DNA of 64,000 nucleotides from an uncultured Trichococcus sp. (GCF_963663645.1 NZ_OY760503.1:124001-188000); one strand, 5' to 3'; shown: positions 1-6,931, counted from the first letter of the stretch. Notes: generated by a model from the sequence alone, not told the origin. Translations and numbers: made by a program.

Positions 1-313
1 GTGCTACGCGCTTTATCCAAACGCGGAAGCGGCCGTCTTTTGTGGGCTTCAGTGTATCAACCAGACGTCCCATACCCATATCCGTAAAAGCATCGACAAC
101 CCGTGCCGACAAGAATAATGTACCTACAACTGCTCCGCTGATGCCCAACACTTTCGTGTAGAACAACATCAAGAAAGAACTTGAGAAGATGAAGAACAAG
201 TCATTTGCGATATCCCCTGCCATATAAGCTAATTTATCCAGTAATCCGAATTCCCTTACATTCTTTTTGTCATCGGTTACATTTTGTACTTTATTTGCGC
301 TTGCGTGTTGCAT
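1..313 (-). CDS. GPH-family sugar:cation symporter, N-terminal part (runs off the window)
   Basis: The first 104 codons of a gene that continues beyond base 1. The translation starts MQHASANKVQNV, then LLDKLAYMAGDIANDLFF and a hydrophobic stretch with VLGISGAVVGTLFLSARV and DAFTDMGMGRLVDT. The GDxxND and DAxxDxxMGxxxD pattern is typical of glycoside-pentoside-hexuronide (MelB/UidB/XylP-type) symporters, integral membrane proteins that import sugars with a cation. I chose the ATG at 313 because AGGGG lies 7 bases upstream; an out-of-phase ATG just before it does not continue this protein. The substrate cannot be told. The gene is transcribed leftward out of the window, next to sugar PTS debris. 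Confidence 0.8.
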   Translation of the reverse strand, partial: MQHASANKVQNVTDDKKNVREFGLLDKLAYMAGDIANDLFFIFSSSFLMLFYTKVLGISGAVVGTLFLSARVVDAFTDMGMGRLVDTLKPTKDGRFRVWIKRVA

Positions 314-564
314 TTCATGACCCCTTTTCTTATATTGATAAATCGACGCCGAACCAGTTGATAAAATGGATAGAATCAATATCACTATGCGATACTCGGT
401 TGCGATTAAAAAACGACAAACGTTTTCAATTGAAACGACGTAACATTTACACACAAAATATACCACGCATTTTTTGCGCATACAACGGATTTATTATTAA
501 CAATTTGTGAACGTTTTTCACGATATCTGTCATGTTCTTGTTCCGCCAATGATGTAACCGGTAA
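314..564. other. Intergenic region upstream of the GPH symporter
   Basis: No gene is visible. The stretch holds a 12-bp perfect palindrome at 424-435 (TTTCAATTGAAA). An overlapping sequence at 415-428, read on the minus strand, matches about 11 of 14 positions of a catabolite-responsive element. Either could be an operator for the symporter gene, but no convincing -35/-10 pair sits beside them. Confidence 0.3.
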
Positions 565-607
565 CAAAAAGACCGACTATCCGCATGTTAACATGGATAG
601 TCGGTCT
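565..607 (-). terminator. Rho-independent terminator downstream of the PTS remnant
   Basis: A 13-bp perfect stem (570-582 with 595-607, 12-base loop) is followed on the minus strand by TTTTTG. It sits directly after the stop codon of the PTS fragment at 613, so it is probably the original terminator of that broken gene. Confidence 0.75.
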
Positions 608-612
608 GAAAA

Positions 613-999
613 TCAATGCTGTATTTTGACCTTCGTCACAATTGTTTCATTCCCCAGCACCAGCACGTTCGTCAACACAAACGCCAGGATGAAGGTTGCG
701 ATGACTCCTAGAGCGGAACTCGCCAACATCACACCAATCGCCTTCATACCGGTGCGCATCACGACCCCAAACAGTGCCGGTTCACTGATGCCCAACATCT
801 GGGTGACGGTCGCGGAAATGCCGGCCGTTTTTACGGCGGCGCTGTTGGTCCGCAAAACAATCGCTAGATATACAGCGGCATTCGCAAAACCGTACATCGC
901 GCAAACTGTAATCAGCGGATTGAATCCGGTTGTCGCGATGAGCGACGTTTCAATCATGATGAACAGGAAAATCTGAAAGACAAACGCACCGTCGATTTT
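613..999 (-). pseudogene. PTS EIIC C-terminal fragment (glucose/beta-glucoside-type permease remnant)
   Basis: About 128 codons in frame directly after the stop codon at 1000-1002. The translation contains SLIATTGFNPLITV, GFANAAVYLAIVLRT, and MLGISEPALFGVVMR, then hydrophobic segments ending in ETIVTKVKIQH. The GISEPALFGV motif is characteristic of EIIC domains of the glucose/sucrose/beta-glucoside PTS superfamily, which move and help phosphorylate sugar at the membrane. A full EIIBC(A) is 450-650 residues; the EIIB domain and most of the membrane domain are missing, so this cannot transport. The reading frame is clean, which suggests a deletion rather than point decay. It is followed by its own terminator. 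Confidence 0.7.
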
Positions 1000-1161
1000 C
1001 TAAGCAGCTGTCTGGAAAAATTCACCCAGTTCATCACGTTGGTCTCTGCTGTTGAAGGACCGAAAAAAACTGAACCCTGTTTCTTTTTTGAACAGCGTAT
1101 TGATTTCCTGGTTTGTGAGTTTGATCTGATAAAGCAACCTGCTGATTTCTCTCAAGTCCAT
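1000..1161 (-). pseudogene. Short ORF resembling the N-terminus of a MarR-type regulator, ending in frame before the PTS fragment
   Basis: A 53-codon ORF, too short to be a whole regulator: MDLREISRLLYQIK, then NQEINTLFKKETGFS, then FFRSFNSRDQRDELGEFF. The first 30 residues look like the first helices of small MarR-family repressors; the rest does not. The start at 1161 has GGTGA 8 bases upstream. The TAG stop lies in the same frame as the PTS fragment that follows, with no gap. I read this as a deletion joint between a regulator gene and a PTS gene. The MarR assignment rests on pattern resemblance only. Confidence 0.45.
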
Positions 1162-1261
1162 AAACATTCACCTCGATTATGCGGATTTACCTGACTGACC
1201 AAACAATTGCCTGATCAACCGTTGATTAGTCATTTGTGAAAAGCAACTAACTTTTGTAAAG

Positions 1262-1400
1262 CAACTTGCTTGGTGAACTACTCGGCCATGAATGACCGAG
1301 CTTCTGGGAACAGAGCAGACTTGCCGCGTTGAAAATCCAACGCAACAGCGGTTTCTCCTATTAACCGAGGCCAGTTCCTGACCTGTGCCTTTAACGCTGG
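1262..1400 (-). ncRNA. Candidate omega RNA (reRNA) at the right end of the IS
   Basis: In IS200/IS605 elements with TnpB, the guide RNA is made from the 3' end of tnpB through the right end of the element, with the guide copied from the flanking DNA. This stretch, from the last tnpB codons through the right-end hairpin, is where that RNA should lie. The location is inferred from family knowledge. What I see directly is the non-coding tail and the hairpin at 1281-1300. Confidence 0.35.
1281..1300. repeat. Right-end subterminal hairpin of the IS element
   Basis: CTCGG and CCGAG pair around an inner CA/TG step with one mismatch and a 4-base loop. It lies about 90 bases past the tnpB stop codon, as expected for the hairpin TnpA recognises at the right end. 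Confidence 0.45.
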
Positions 1401-2542
1401 GCAAGCGCTTTGTTGAGGATATTGATGGCCGCATTCACATCGCGGTCAATACCTGTGGTATGACAATGCGGGCAAGCGAATGTGCGGATCCGCAGCGGTT
1501 TCTTGCCGGTGTTTTCCCCGCAATGCGAACACGTTTGGCTCGTATAAGCGGGGTTCACCAATACCAGTTCCTTGCCGTACCACTCGCATTTGTACGCCAG
1601 CATGGACTTGATTTTCGCCCAGGCGGCATCGGCGATGGAACGCGCCAGCTGACGGTTCTGCAGAAGATTCTTGGTTTTCAAATCTTCCAGGGCGATCAGG
1701 TCGTATTTTTTGACCAGGCTGGTTGTGTATTGTTGCAGATAGTTGTTGCGTTGATTGGCAATCTTTTTGTTGATACGCGCCACTTGTTCCTTGGCTTTTT
1801 GGACATTTTTGAAATCAGAAAGCTCCAGTTCGATTTCTTGCGCTTTCGCTTGTTCGATTTTGACAAGCGCCTGTTGACGGCGCCGGGCCAATTTCCGTTC
1901 CCATTGCCGTTTTTGTTTCGCCAAAGAACGTTCAAACTGTTTATTCGGCAATTTGTAACCATCTGATTGGGTGGCAAGATCGGCAAGGCCGAGATCGATC
2001 CCAACGGATTTACCTGTTGATTCAAAGATTGTTGCCTCGAAGGCAACCTGCAGTGTCGCTTCAAAGGTGCCGTCCGCTTTTTTGCGTACGACCACACTCT
2101 TGATTTTGTCTTTGACGCGATGCAGGCCGTTGGCTTTCACCAAGCCCACTTTCGGCAATTTCAGATAATGATTGTCCACGACCTGGATGTTGCCGTTCAC
2201 ACAATTCGACTTGTAGCTGTTTTTGGGCCGCCGGCGCGACTTGAATTTCGGGAAACCGTTCTGTTTCTTGAAGAAACGGTCATAACTGTCCGCAAGATCC
2301 GCGGATGTGTAAAGCAAACTGGTGCTTTCGGCTTGCTTCAGGAACGGGAATTCGATCTTCATCACTTTGATCAGATAATTCATGCCGAATTTGGTGACGA
2401 AAGAACCGCCATTTTCATGGCGCGCAAGCTGCATTCCGAGCAGTTGATTCCAAAGGAATCGGTTCAGCCGGAAGTTGTTTTCGATGGCCAATTGTTGTTC
2501 GGGGGTAGGATAGAGCCGAACTTTAACGCCTTTGAGTTTCAT
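1391..2542 (-). CDS. tnpB: TnpB, RNA-guided nuclease of an IS200/IS605 element
   Basis: A 383-residue TnpB/OrfB of normal length. The N-terminus MKLKGVKVRLYPTPEQ is the usual wedge-domain start. The RuvC residues are present: D183 in GIDLGLADLA, E286 in IALEDLKT, and the DRD pair at 366-368 before VNAAINIL. A four-cysteine zinc ribbon (C338, C341, C357, C360) sits before the last RuvC motif. The family cuts DNA under guidance of an RNA from the element's right end and helps the element persist. The start at 2542 overlaps the end of tnpA by 20 bases; a longer upstream frame exists but lacks the conserved start. No frameshift or stop breaks the gene. Confidence 0.92.
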   Translation of the reverse strand: MKLKGVKVRLYPTPEQQLAIENNFRLNRFLWNQLLGMQLARHENGGSFVTKFGMNYLIKVMKIEFPFLKQAESTSLLYTSADLADSYDRFFKKQNGFPKFKSRRRPKNSYKSNCVNGNIQVVDNHYLKLPKVGLVKANGLHRVKDKIKSVVVRKKADGTFEATLQVAFEATIFESTGKSVGIDLGLADLATQSDGYKLPNKQFERSLAKQKRQWERKLARRRQQALVKIEQAKAQEIELELSDFKNVQKAKEQVARINKKIANQRNNYLQQYTTSLVKKYDLIALEDLKTKNLLQNRQLARSIADAAWAKIKSMLAYKCEWYGKELVLVNPAYTSQTCSHCGENTGKKPLRIRTFACPHCHTTGIDRDVNAAINILNKALAQR

Positions 2543-2975
2543 CGAAATCAATCTCCTTCCTGCGCTGGTCGTCAATGTATTTTGCGATAGCGTCTTGATT
2601 GGTCGTGCCGATGCTTTCAACAAAGTAACTCGAAGACCACAAGTGCCTATCTGACGTTTTCCAGTACGCCTTTTTTAGTTCAGGGTATTCCTGGAGAAGT
2701 AACCGTGCGCTGATTCCTTTCAGCCAGCGAACAATATTGGTTACCGACAGTTTTGGCGGTGCGCTCACCAACAGGTGGATATGGTTATCCAGTCCAATTT
2801 CCATGTGCGCGATCGAAAATCCGTACTCTTCCGCAATATGCAGTAGCATTCGTTTCAACGAATCTTCGATATCGTCCGAGAGAACTTTGTTTCGGTACTT
2901 CGTGCCCCAAATGATATGATAATTCAAATTGTAGACAGAAGTCCTACCATGTGTAAATCTATTTTTGTTATCCAT
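2523..2975 (-). CDS. tnpA: TnpA, Y1 HUH transposase of an IS200/IS605 element
   Basis: A 150-residue IS200-type transposase. The metal-binding HUH motif is H65-I-H67 in LDNHIHLLV, and the probable nucleophilic tyrosine is Y133 in AKYIDDQ. The protein acts as a dimer that cuts and rejoins single-stranded DNA at hairpin-marked ends, often on the lagging strand at replication forks. The length and both catalytic motifs are intact, so the element may still be mobile. The Shine-Dalgarno region before the ATG at 2975 is weak, as is common for these genes. Downstream tnpB overlaps by 20 bases. Confidence 0.92.
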   Translation of the reverse strand: MDNKNRFTHGRTSVYNLNYHIIWGTKYRNKVLSDDIEDSLKRMLLHIAEEYGFSIAHMEIGLDNHIHLLVSAPPKLSVTNIVRWLKGISARLLLQEYPELKKAYWKTSDRHLWSSSYFVESIGTTNQDAIAKYIDDQRRKEIDFDETQRR

Positions 2976-3022
2976 AGCTTAACTATACAACTTCAATCAT
3001 GACCATGTACAATAAAAAGACC

Positions 3023-3066
3023 GCGGGAATTCATCACGGGTTTGAAAGCCCGTGTTTCCTTCCCGC
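3023..3066. repeat. Left-end hairpin of the IS element
   Basis: A nested hairpin: an outer 7-bp arm (GCGGGAA at 3023-3029 with TTCCCGC at 3060-3066) around an inner 6-bp arm (CACGGG 3035-3040 with CCCGTG 3049-3054). It lies about 50 bases before the tnpA start, matching the subterminal hairpin of an IS200/IS605 left end. Confidence 0.55.
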
Positions 3067-3072
3067 TAACTC

Positions 3073-3108
3073 AAAAAAAATCATTCCCGATATAAGTTGG
3101 GAATGATT
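3073..3108 (-). terminator. Terminator of the oxidoreductase gene
   Basis: A 10-bp perfect stem (AATCATTCCC 3079-3088 with GGGAATGATT 3099-3108) is followed on the minus strand by a run of Ts. It lies about 60 bases after the oxidoreductase stop codon, and the IS element sits just past it. Confidence 0.8.
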
Positions 3109-3168
3109 TTCTATATCAATAGACTTTTCTAAGGGCGGTACTACTTCATTTTCACTAAAAATCCCTAT

Positions 3169-4158
3169 TTAGATTTTCACGATAGTTCTTCCTAAATGTC
3201 TCCCTTCTTTTAATAAATCAAACGTATTCGAGAGTTCTTCGAATGTAATTTGGTTGACAAGAGTTGTATCAGTGATTTTCCATTCTTCGGATAGCTTTCC
3301 CCAAATTGTCATTCTATCTTCATGTGAGATATTCACTGAATCTATTCCTAGAAGATTTATTCCGCGGAGAATAAATGGTAATACAGTTGTATCTAACTTA
3401 ATTCCAGCTGCATTTCCACATACTGAAACACTGCCTTGATAAAATACATACGGAATCAAACTAGAAATCAAATCACCTCCAACTGTATCTAAAATGAAAT
3501 GAAAAGTTTGTTTATTCAAAGGTTTTTTGTCAAATTTGAAGTCATCCAATAAAATGACTCTGGTGGCTCCAAGTTTTTTAGCAACCTCTATTTGCTTTTC
3601 TTTCCTGACCAAAGCAGTGATATCTTTGTACCCAATTTTTGATAGAATTTGTAGGGCGATACTACCTACTCCACCGGTTGCTCCAGTTATCAAAATGGAC
3701 TGTTCTTGTTTGGGATCCATTCCATTTTTTTCGAGTGCATTAATTGATAAAGCAGCTGTTAATCCTGCTGTACCATAAATCATAGCGTCTTTTAGAGTTA
3801 AATTTTTTGGTAATGGAACAACCCACGAAGATGGGACTCGTGCATATTCAGAAAACCCGCCTGTATGACTCATTCCCATTGTATATCCAGTTACTAGAAC
3901 GGATTGACCCTTGACATAGCGTGAGTCTGTTGATTCTTCAACCACACCGCTTAAGTCGATACCAGGAATCATTGGATAGTTTCTTATCACGCCTCCATTT
4001 TTTTGTACAGCCAACATATCTTTGTAATTGACTGAGGAATAATTTACTCTGATCAATACCTCACCATGGTCTAACATACTTTCATTTACTTGATTCTCAA
4101 TCTGATAATTCACTGTGCCGTTACTTTCTCTCACAACTAATGCTTTAAATGATTTCAT
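3169..4158 (-). CDS. YhdH/YhfP-family NADPH-dependent quinone (or acrylyl-CoA) oxidoreductase
   Basis: A 329-residue zinc-independent medium-chain dehydrogenase/reductase. The N-terminal GroES-like domain includes SSVNYKDMLAV and PMIPGIDLSGVV, and the Rossmann fold has GATGGVGSIALQIL near the middle. These are the signatures of the YhdH/YhfP (AcuI-like) group, cytosolic NADPH enzymes that reduce activated double bonds such as acrylyl-CoA or quinones. The true substrate is unknown. It is divergent from a MarR-family gene with a shared palindrome between them, suggesting induction by a small electrophile through that regulator. Codons are AT-rich compared with neighbours, which hints at transfer. 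Confidence 0.85.
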   Translation of the reverse strand: MKSFKALVVRESNGTVNYQIENQVNESMLDHGEVLIRVNYSSVNYKDMLAVQKNGGVIRNYPMIPGIDLSGVVEESTDSRYVKGQSVLVTGYTMGMSHTGGFSEYARVPSSWVVPLPKNLTLKDAMIYGTAGLTAALSINALEKNGMDPKQEQSILITGATGGVGSIALQILSKIGYKDITALVRKEKQIEVAKKLGATRVILLDDFKFDKKPLNKQTFHFILDTVGGDLISSLIPYVFYQGSVSVCGNAAGIKLDTTVLPFILRGINLLGIDSVNISHEDRMTIWGKLSEEWKITDTTLVNQITFEELSNTFDLLKEGRHLGRTIVKI

Positions 4159-4192
4159 GTTACTGATCCTTCTTTCGTAAAATAGTTTTGTA

Positions 4193-4206
4193 GCAAAACA
4201 TTTTGC
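4193..4206. promoter_or_regulatory. Palindromic operator between the oxidoreductase and marR genes
   Basis: GCAAAA and TTTTGC form a perfect inverted repeat separated by two bases, in the middle of the divergent promoter region. It overlaps the TTGCAA -35 of the plus-strand promoter and lies between the likely -35 and -10 of the minus-strand one. This is the usual position for a MarR-family site that represses both genes. Confidence 0.5.
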
Positions 4207-4230
4207 AATCAGAATTTAACATGCTATTAT
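4203..4230 (+). promoter_or_regulatory. Promoter of the marR gene
   Basis: TTGCAA (4203-4208), a 16-base spacer, then TATTAT (4225-4230), about 30 bases before the marR start. The -35 overlaps the palindrome. Confidence 0.5.
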
Positions 4231-4262
4231 ATTTCTGTCAATAATAAATGGAGGTATGTAAC

Positions 4263-4688
4263 ATGGTAGAAGATTGTATGAATTTCTTACTAAGTGTTTC
4301 CCAACATAAAGTTTTTAAACACTATGGTAAATTACTTGAAAAGTACGAAATTACTCCTGCACAAGCTGGAATATTAACGTGCATATGGCATGAATCTGAA
4401 AAACAAATAACACCAACAGAACTTGGAAAAAAATTACATTTAGAAGCGCCCACTATATCTGGGATTTTAGATAAAATGCAGAAGCAAAATTTAATTAGTC
4501 GAGAAGTTGATCCAAATAATCGGCGCGTTGTATTTGTTTCGACAACAAAAAAAGCGAATAATTTAAAAAAAAGTATTGAAAACGCAACTGAATCAATGAA
4601 TAAAGACGTTCTAAATTCTTTTTCAGATGAAGAAGTAGTTGTGCTTAAAGCAGCTTTACTAAGCCTTATTAACTCTGACTTACCTTAG
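4263..4688 (+). CDS. MarR-family transcriptional regulator
   Basis: A 141-residue winged-helix regulator. The recognition region reads TPTELGKKLHLEAPTISGIL and the wing DPNNRRVVFVSTT, where the DxRxxxV-type pattern is diagnostic of MarR proteins. The dimerisation helices are at both ends. The ATG at 4263 is chosen because GGAGG sits 8 bases upstream; an in-frame ATG at 4248 would place that site inside the gene. It is divergent from the YhdH-type oxidoreductase and most likely represses it until a ligand binds. It is AT-rich, like its partner. Confidence 0.85.
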   Translation: MVEDCMNFLLSVSQHKVFKHYGKLLEKYEITPAQAGILTCIWHESEKQITPTELGKKLHLEAPTISGILDKMQKQNLISREVDPNNRRVVFVSTTKKANNLKKSIENATESMNKDVLNSFSDEEVVVLKAALLSLINSDLP

Positions 4689-4700
4689 TTCCTTTGAACT

Positions 4701-4728
4701 ACTCCCACCTATGCTTAGAGGTGGGAGT
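4701..4728. repeat. Isolated 10-bp perfect hairpin resembling an IS200/IS605 end
   Basis: ACTCCCACCT pairs perfectly with AGGTGGGAGT around an 8-base loop. No T-run follows on either side, so it is a poor terminator. Hairpins with this CTCCCACCT/AGGTGGGAG core are common at ends of tnpB-type elements, so this may be a scar. The rest of 4729-4908 shows no gene. Confidence 0.4.
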
Positions 4729-4908
4729 CTTCTGGCGGAAAACGATAAAGATGGTTTTCCACCTCTATTTTATGTACCATTGTTCCTGATTGATTCCATA
4801 TTCAAAAAAAAAAGACCCCACTCTTTCGAATTGGACCTCCAAATTTGTACTATAAAAAAATAGTGTGGATAACTACCGACTGATATCTTAAAAGACTTGC
4901 AAATCGGC

Positions 4909-5037
4909 TTACTTATTATAAATCTTTGGACCTTTACGCATGTTCTTGATGTCATTTTTCGGCGTGTCGATTTGCTTGGACCTTCCGCCGCCTTGTTTAT
5001 TCTTGATTAGTTCTAACATTTTTTCTTTTGGACTCAC
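4909..5037 (-). CDS. Small basic protein, 42 residues, unknown function
   Basis: A short ORF with a GTG start at 5037, giving MSPKEKMLELIKNKQ, then GGGRSKQIDTPKND, then IKNMRKGPKIYNK. An AAAGGCGGTG site lies about 6 bases before the start. The protein is lysine-rich with a glycine hinge and no hydrophobic segment, so it would be soluble and could bind nucleic acid. The clean, non-random composition and ribosome binding site support it being real. I do not recognise its function. It lies downstream of the rplM-rpsI terminator and may be expressed by readthrough or a weak promoter at the terminator. Confidence 0.55.
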   Translation of the reverse strand: MSPKEKMLELIKNKQGGGRSKQIDTPKNDIKNMRKGPKIYNK

Positions 5038-5098
5038 TGTTTACACCGCCTTTGTTGATGGAGCACTCCGTACTTTCATTCCATTGAATTTGTACCAT

Positions 5099-5129
5099 GA
5101 AAAAAAGCATCAGCAAAATGCCGATGCTT
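5099..5129 (-). terminator. Terminator of the rplM-rpsI operon
   Basis: An 11-bp stem with one G-T pair (AAGCATCAGCA 5105-5115 with TGCCGATGCTT 5119-5129), followed on the minus strand by a run of Ts. It is about 155 bases after the rpsI stop codon. The stretch 5130-5283 in between shows no gene. Confidence 0.8.
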
Positions 5130-5283
5130 TAGGGCTGTTAATTGATTTGTCAAATTGGTCGTTTGAACCAACTTGAAGCAAAAAACTTTTTGAAATAGTA
5201 TAATTGAATGGTACTCGATTTCTTTCGAAATCTCCGTCCCATACTGTATCCGTAAGCGAATGAATTCGCAACGGCTCCAGCAA

Positions 5284-5676
5284 TTAACGTTTAGAGAATT
5301 GTGAAGCTTTACGCGCTTTTTTCAAACCTGGTTTCTTACGTTCAACCATACGTGGGTCACGTGTTAACAGACCAGCTGCTTTTAATGGTGCGCGGAAGTC
5401 AGGATCTACTTCTAGCAATGCACGAGAGATACCGTGACGAGCTGCTCCAGCTTGTCCAGTGAATCCGCCGCCGTTTACGTTAACGAAGATATCGTAGCTA
5501 CCTAAAGTACCTGTAAGGTTTAAAGGTTGTTTGATTACTTCATATAAGTAAGCGAATGGGATGTAGTCTTCCATGTCTTTTTTGTTGAAAATGATTTTAC
5601 CTGTTCCAGGTAATAAACGTACGCGTGCAGTCGAATTCTTACGACGACCAGTTGCGATATATTGTGCTTGTGCCAA
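5284..5676 (-). CDS. rpsI: 30S ribosomal protein S9
   Basis: 130 residues, normal for the family. It starts [19 protein letters not shown], which holds the conserved GRRKxxxARV motif, and carries INVNGGG-type and [14 protein letters not shown] signatures. The C-terminal tail [12 protein letters not shown] reaches the P-site tRNA in the small subunit. It is the second gene of the rplM-rpsI operon, 13 bases after rplM, and a hairpin terminator follows. Confidence 0.98.
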   Translation of the reverse strand: MAQAQYIATGRRKNSTARVRLLPGTGKIIFNKKDMEDYIPFAYLYEVIKQPLNLTGTLGSYDIFVNVNGGGFTGQAGAARHGISRALLEVDPDFRAPLKAAGLLTRDPRMVERKKPGLKKARKASQFSKR

Positions 5677-5689
5677 TGAATTTCCCTCC

Positions 5690-6133
5690 TTAAATTAGGT
5701 TAGTGATGTCTAAAACTTCTGGTTGTTGAGCTTCGTGTGGGTGAACTGCTTCACCGTATACGTGTAACTTAGTGAATTGTTTAGCGCCTAAAGAGTTTTT
5801 AGGTAGCATGCCTTTAACTGACAATTCAACTAATTTTCTTGAATTTTTAGCACGTAATTCACCAGCTGAAATTTGTTTTAGCCCACCTGGATAACCTGAA
5901 TGACGGGAATAAATTTTGTCAGATGCTTTTTTACCTGTTAATGTAACTTTGTCTGCATTGATAACAATCACATAATCACCAGTGTCTACGTGTGGTGTGA
6001 AAGTTGGTTTGTTTTTACCGCGTAAAATAGTTGCAACTTGTGTTGATAAACGTCCCAATGGGATGTCAGTTGCGTCGATTACGAACCATTTACGGTCCAT
6101 TTCGCTTGCTTTAGCCATGTATGTTGTACGCAC
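5690..6133 (-). CDS. rplM: 50S ribosomal protein L13
   Basis: 147 residues. A GTG start at 6133 gives [20 protein letters not shown], matching the family, with GGAGG 8 bases upstream; the longer in-frame extension begins in the leader and is not coding. Conserved L13 stretches include [19 protein letters not shown] and MLPKNSLG. L13 is an early-assembling large-subunit protein and binds its own mRNA leader in many Firmicutes. It is first in the operon with rpsI. Confidence 0.97.
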   Translation of the reverse strand: MRTTYMAKASEMDRKWFVIDATDIPLGRLSTQVATILRGKNKPTFTPHVDTGDYVIVINADKVTLTGKKASDKIYSRHSGYPGGLKQISAGELRAKNSRKLVELSVKGMLPKNSLGAKQFTKLHVYGEAVHPHEAQQPEVLDITNLI

Positions 6134-6211
6134 GTTTGTTTCCTCCATATTCTTCTCTGTCTGTTTGAACCAATTGAGTTTCCGGGGCTCATCGTGGGGC
6201 AAACAATACCG
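6134..6211 (-). ncRNA. Candidate L13 (rplM) leader, autoregulatory
   Basis: A roughly 77-base untranslated leader between the rplM promoter and start codon. On the minus strand it contains GTTTGCCCCACGATGAGCCC followed by GGAAAC, which resembles the L13-leader element of Bacilli where L13 represses its own operon. Assignment is by position and remembered motif; no covariance search was possible. Confidence 0.5.
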
Positions 6212-6217
6212 TCTTAT

Positions 6218-6246
6218 ATGATACGACATTCCAAAAGGATTGTCAA
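6218..6246 (-). promoter_or_regulatory. Promoter of rplM-rpsI
   Basis: Consensus TTGACA (complement of 6241-6246), 17-base spacer, and TATCAT (complement of 6218-6223). A strong housekeeping promoter placed just before the leader. Confidence 0.85.
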
Positions 6247-6331
6247 TCGATTCAAAAGAAATAATTTCTCCTTTTCATCGCAAAAAAGGCTCCACATACC
6301 GCATGGGCTGCGATCGTGAAGGCTTCTCTGA

Positions 6332-6685
6332 TTATTTCTTCAAATATAAATATAATTGCTCGATGACCTCGGCCGGCACAAATGGATAGGCCCCTTTTCC
6401 GGATGTCTTGTAGGGTTTGAATGCCTCGACAATTCCGGGATCCTTCACGATGTCTTCCACCGCAACGAACTCGCCTTTTTTTGTGATCGTCAATTCAAAA
6501 GCTTCGTATTCTTCGGCTGCGACATTTTTTTTCGGGGTCGAGTAATGCGCCATGCTGGCTTGCACGGAAAGGACCACATCATTCGGGAATCCGATTGCTT
6601 CATAAAACTGGGGCATAGCGGCAGCCACAAAATCCGGCACATCGCCGCGTGGGATTCGCTTGAGTTCTTTGATGAATGTTATCAT
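6332..6685 (-). CDS. Conserved-looking hypothetical protein, 117 residues
   Basis: A soluble 117-residue protein that I do not recognise. It starts MITFIKELKRIPRGD and contains MPQFYEAIGFPNDVVLS, HYSTPKKNVAAEEYEAFELT, and PFVPAEVIEQLYLYLKK. There is no signal peptide or membrane segment. The start at 6685 has AAGGAG about 10 bases upstream; an in-frame ATG six codons earlier would overlap that site. The gene stands alone between the rplM promoter and the divergent metI-like gene, with no operon partner. Codon use is like its neighbours. Confidence 0.7.
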   Translation of the reverse strand: MITFIKELKRIPRGDVPDFVAAAMPQFYEAIGFPNDVVLSVQASMAHYSTPKKNVAAEEYEAFELTITKKGEFVAVEDIVKDPGIVEAFKPYKTSGKGAYPFVPAEVIEQLYLYLKK

Positions 6686-6760
6686 TCTTCCACTCTCCTT
6701 CATTCATTCTTATACTTTCATTATACGCGAGTTTCGTTTTTTTAAACAGTATTGCGGACA

Positions 6761-6788
6761 AATAACCGTTCAAGCGTGATCGGTTATT
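6761..6788. repeat. 8-bp inverted repeat upstream of the metI-like gene
   Basis: AATAACCG and CGGTTATT pair around a 12-base loop between the two divergent genes. No T-run follows directly on either strand, so it could be an operator rather than a terminator. Confidence 0.3.
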
Positions 6789-6863
6789 CCTCGCAGTTTC
6801 ACTGACAAAAAATACATAAAAATATTGACCACTTCAAAACCTAATGCTACCATGGCACTAACA

Positions 6864-6892
6864 TTGATTTTAAATGATAAACAAATGATAAT
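6864..6892 (+). promoter_or_regulatory. Promoter of the metI-like gene
   Basis: TTGATT (6864-6869), 17-base spacer, GATAAT (6887-6892), about 40 bases before the start codon. There is no room or structure for a SAM riboswitch or T-box. Confidence 0.5.
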
Positions 6893-6931
6893 AAACTTAT
6901 GTATATCATTTCATATAAAGGGGAATCGACG

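Larger units (their letters stand above)
1270..3068 (-). mobile_element. IS200/IS605-family insertion sequence with tnpA and tnpB (apparently intact)
   Basis: Two overlapping same-strand genes, tnpA (Y1 HUH transposase) and tnpB (RNA-guided nuclease family), are flanked by subterminal hairpins at 1281-1300 and 3023-3066. This is the layout of ISDra2-like members of IS200/IS605, which move as single strands, have no terminal inverted repeats and make no target duplication. Both proteins keep their catalytic residues. The exact left and right cleavage points cannot be fixed from sequence alone, so the ends given are approximate. Confidence 0.8.

Noticed and set aside
415-428. Catabolite-responsive element upstream of the GPH symporter
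   Set aside because: It matches about 11 of 14 positions and fails in the last three, so it is noted only as a possibility.
1177-1434. Small ORF at the right end of the IS element
   Set aside because: It overlaps the non-coding right end and the tnpB tail; its composition is not protein-like.
6700-6931. SAM riboswitch or T-box in front of the metI-like gene
   Set aside because: The space between the promoter and start is about 40 bases and there is no T-box sequence or terminator/antiterminator pair.
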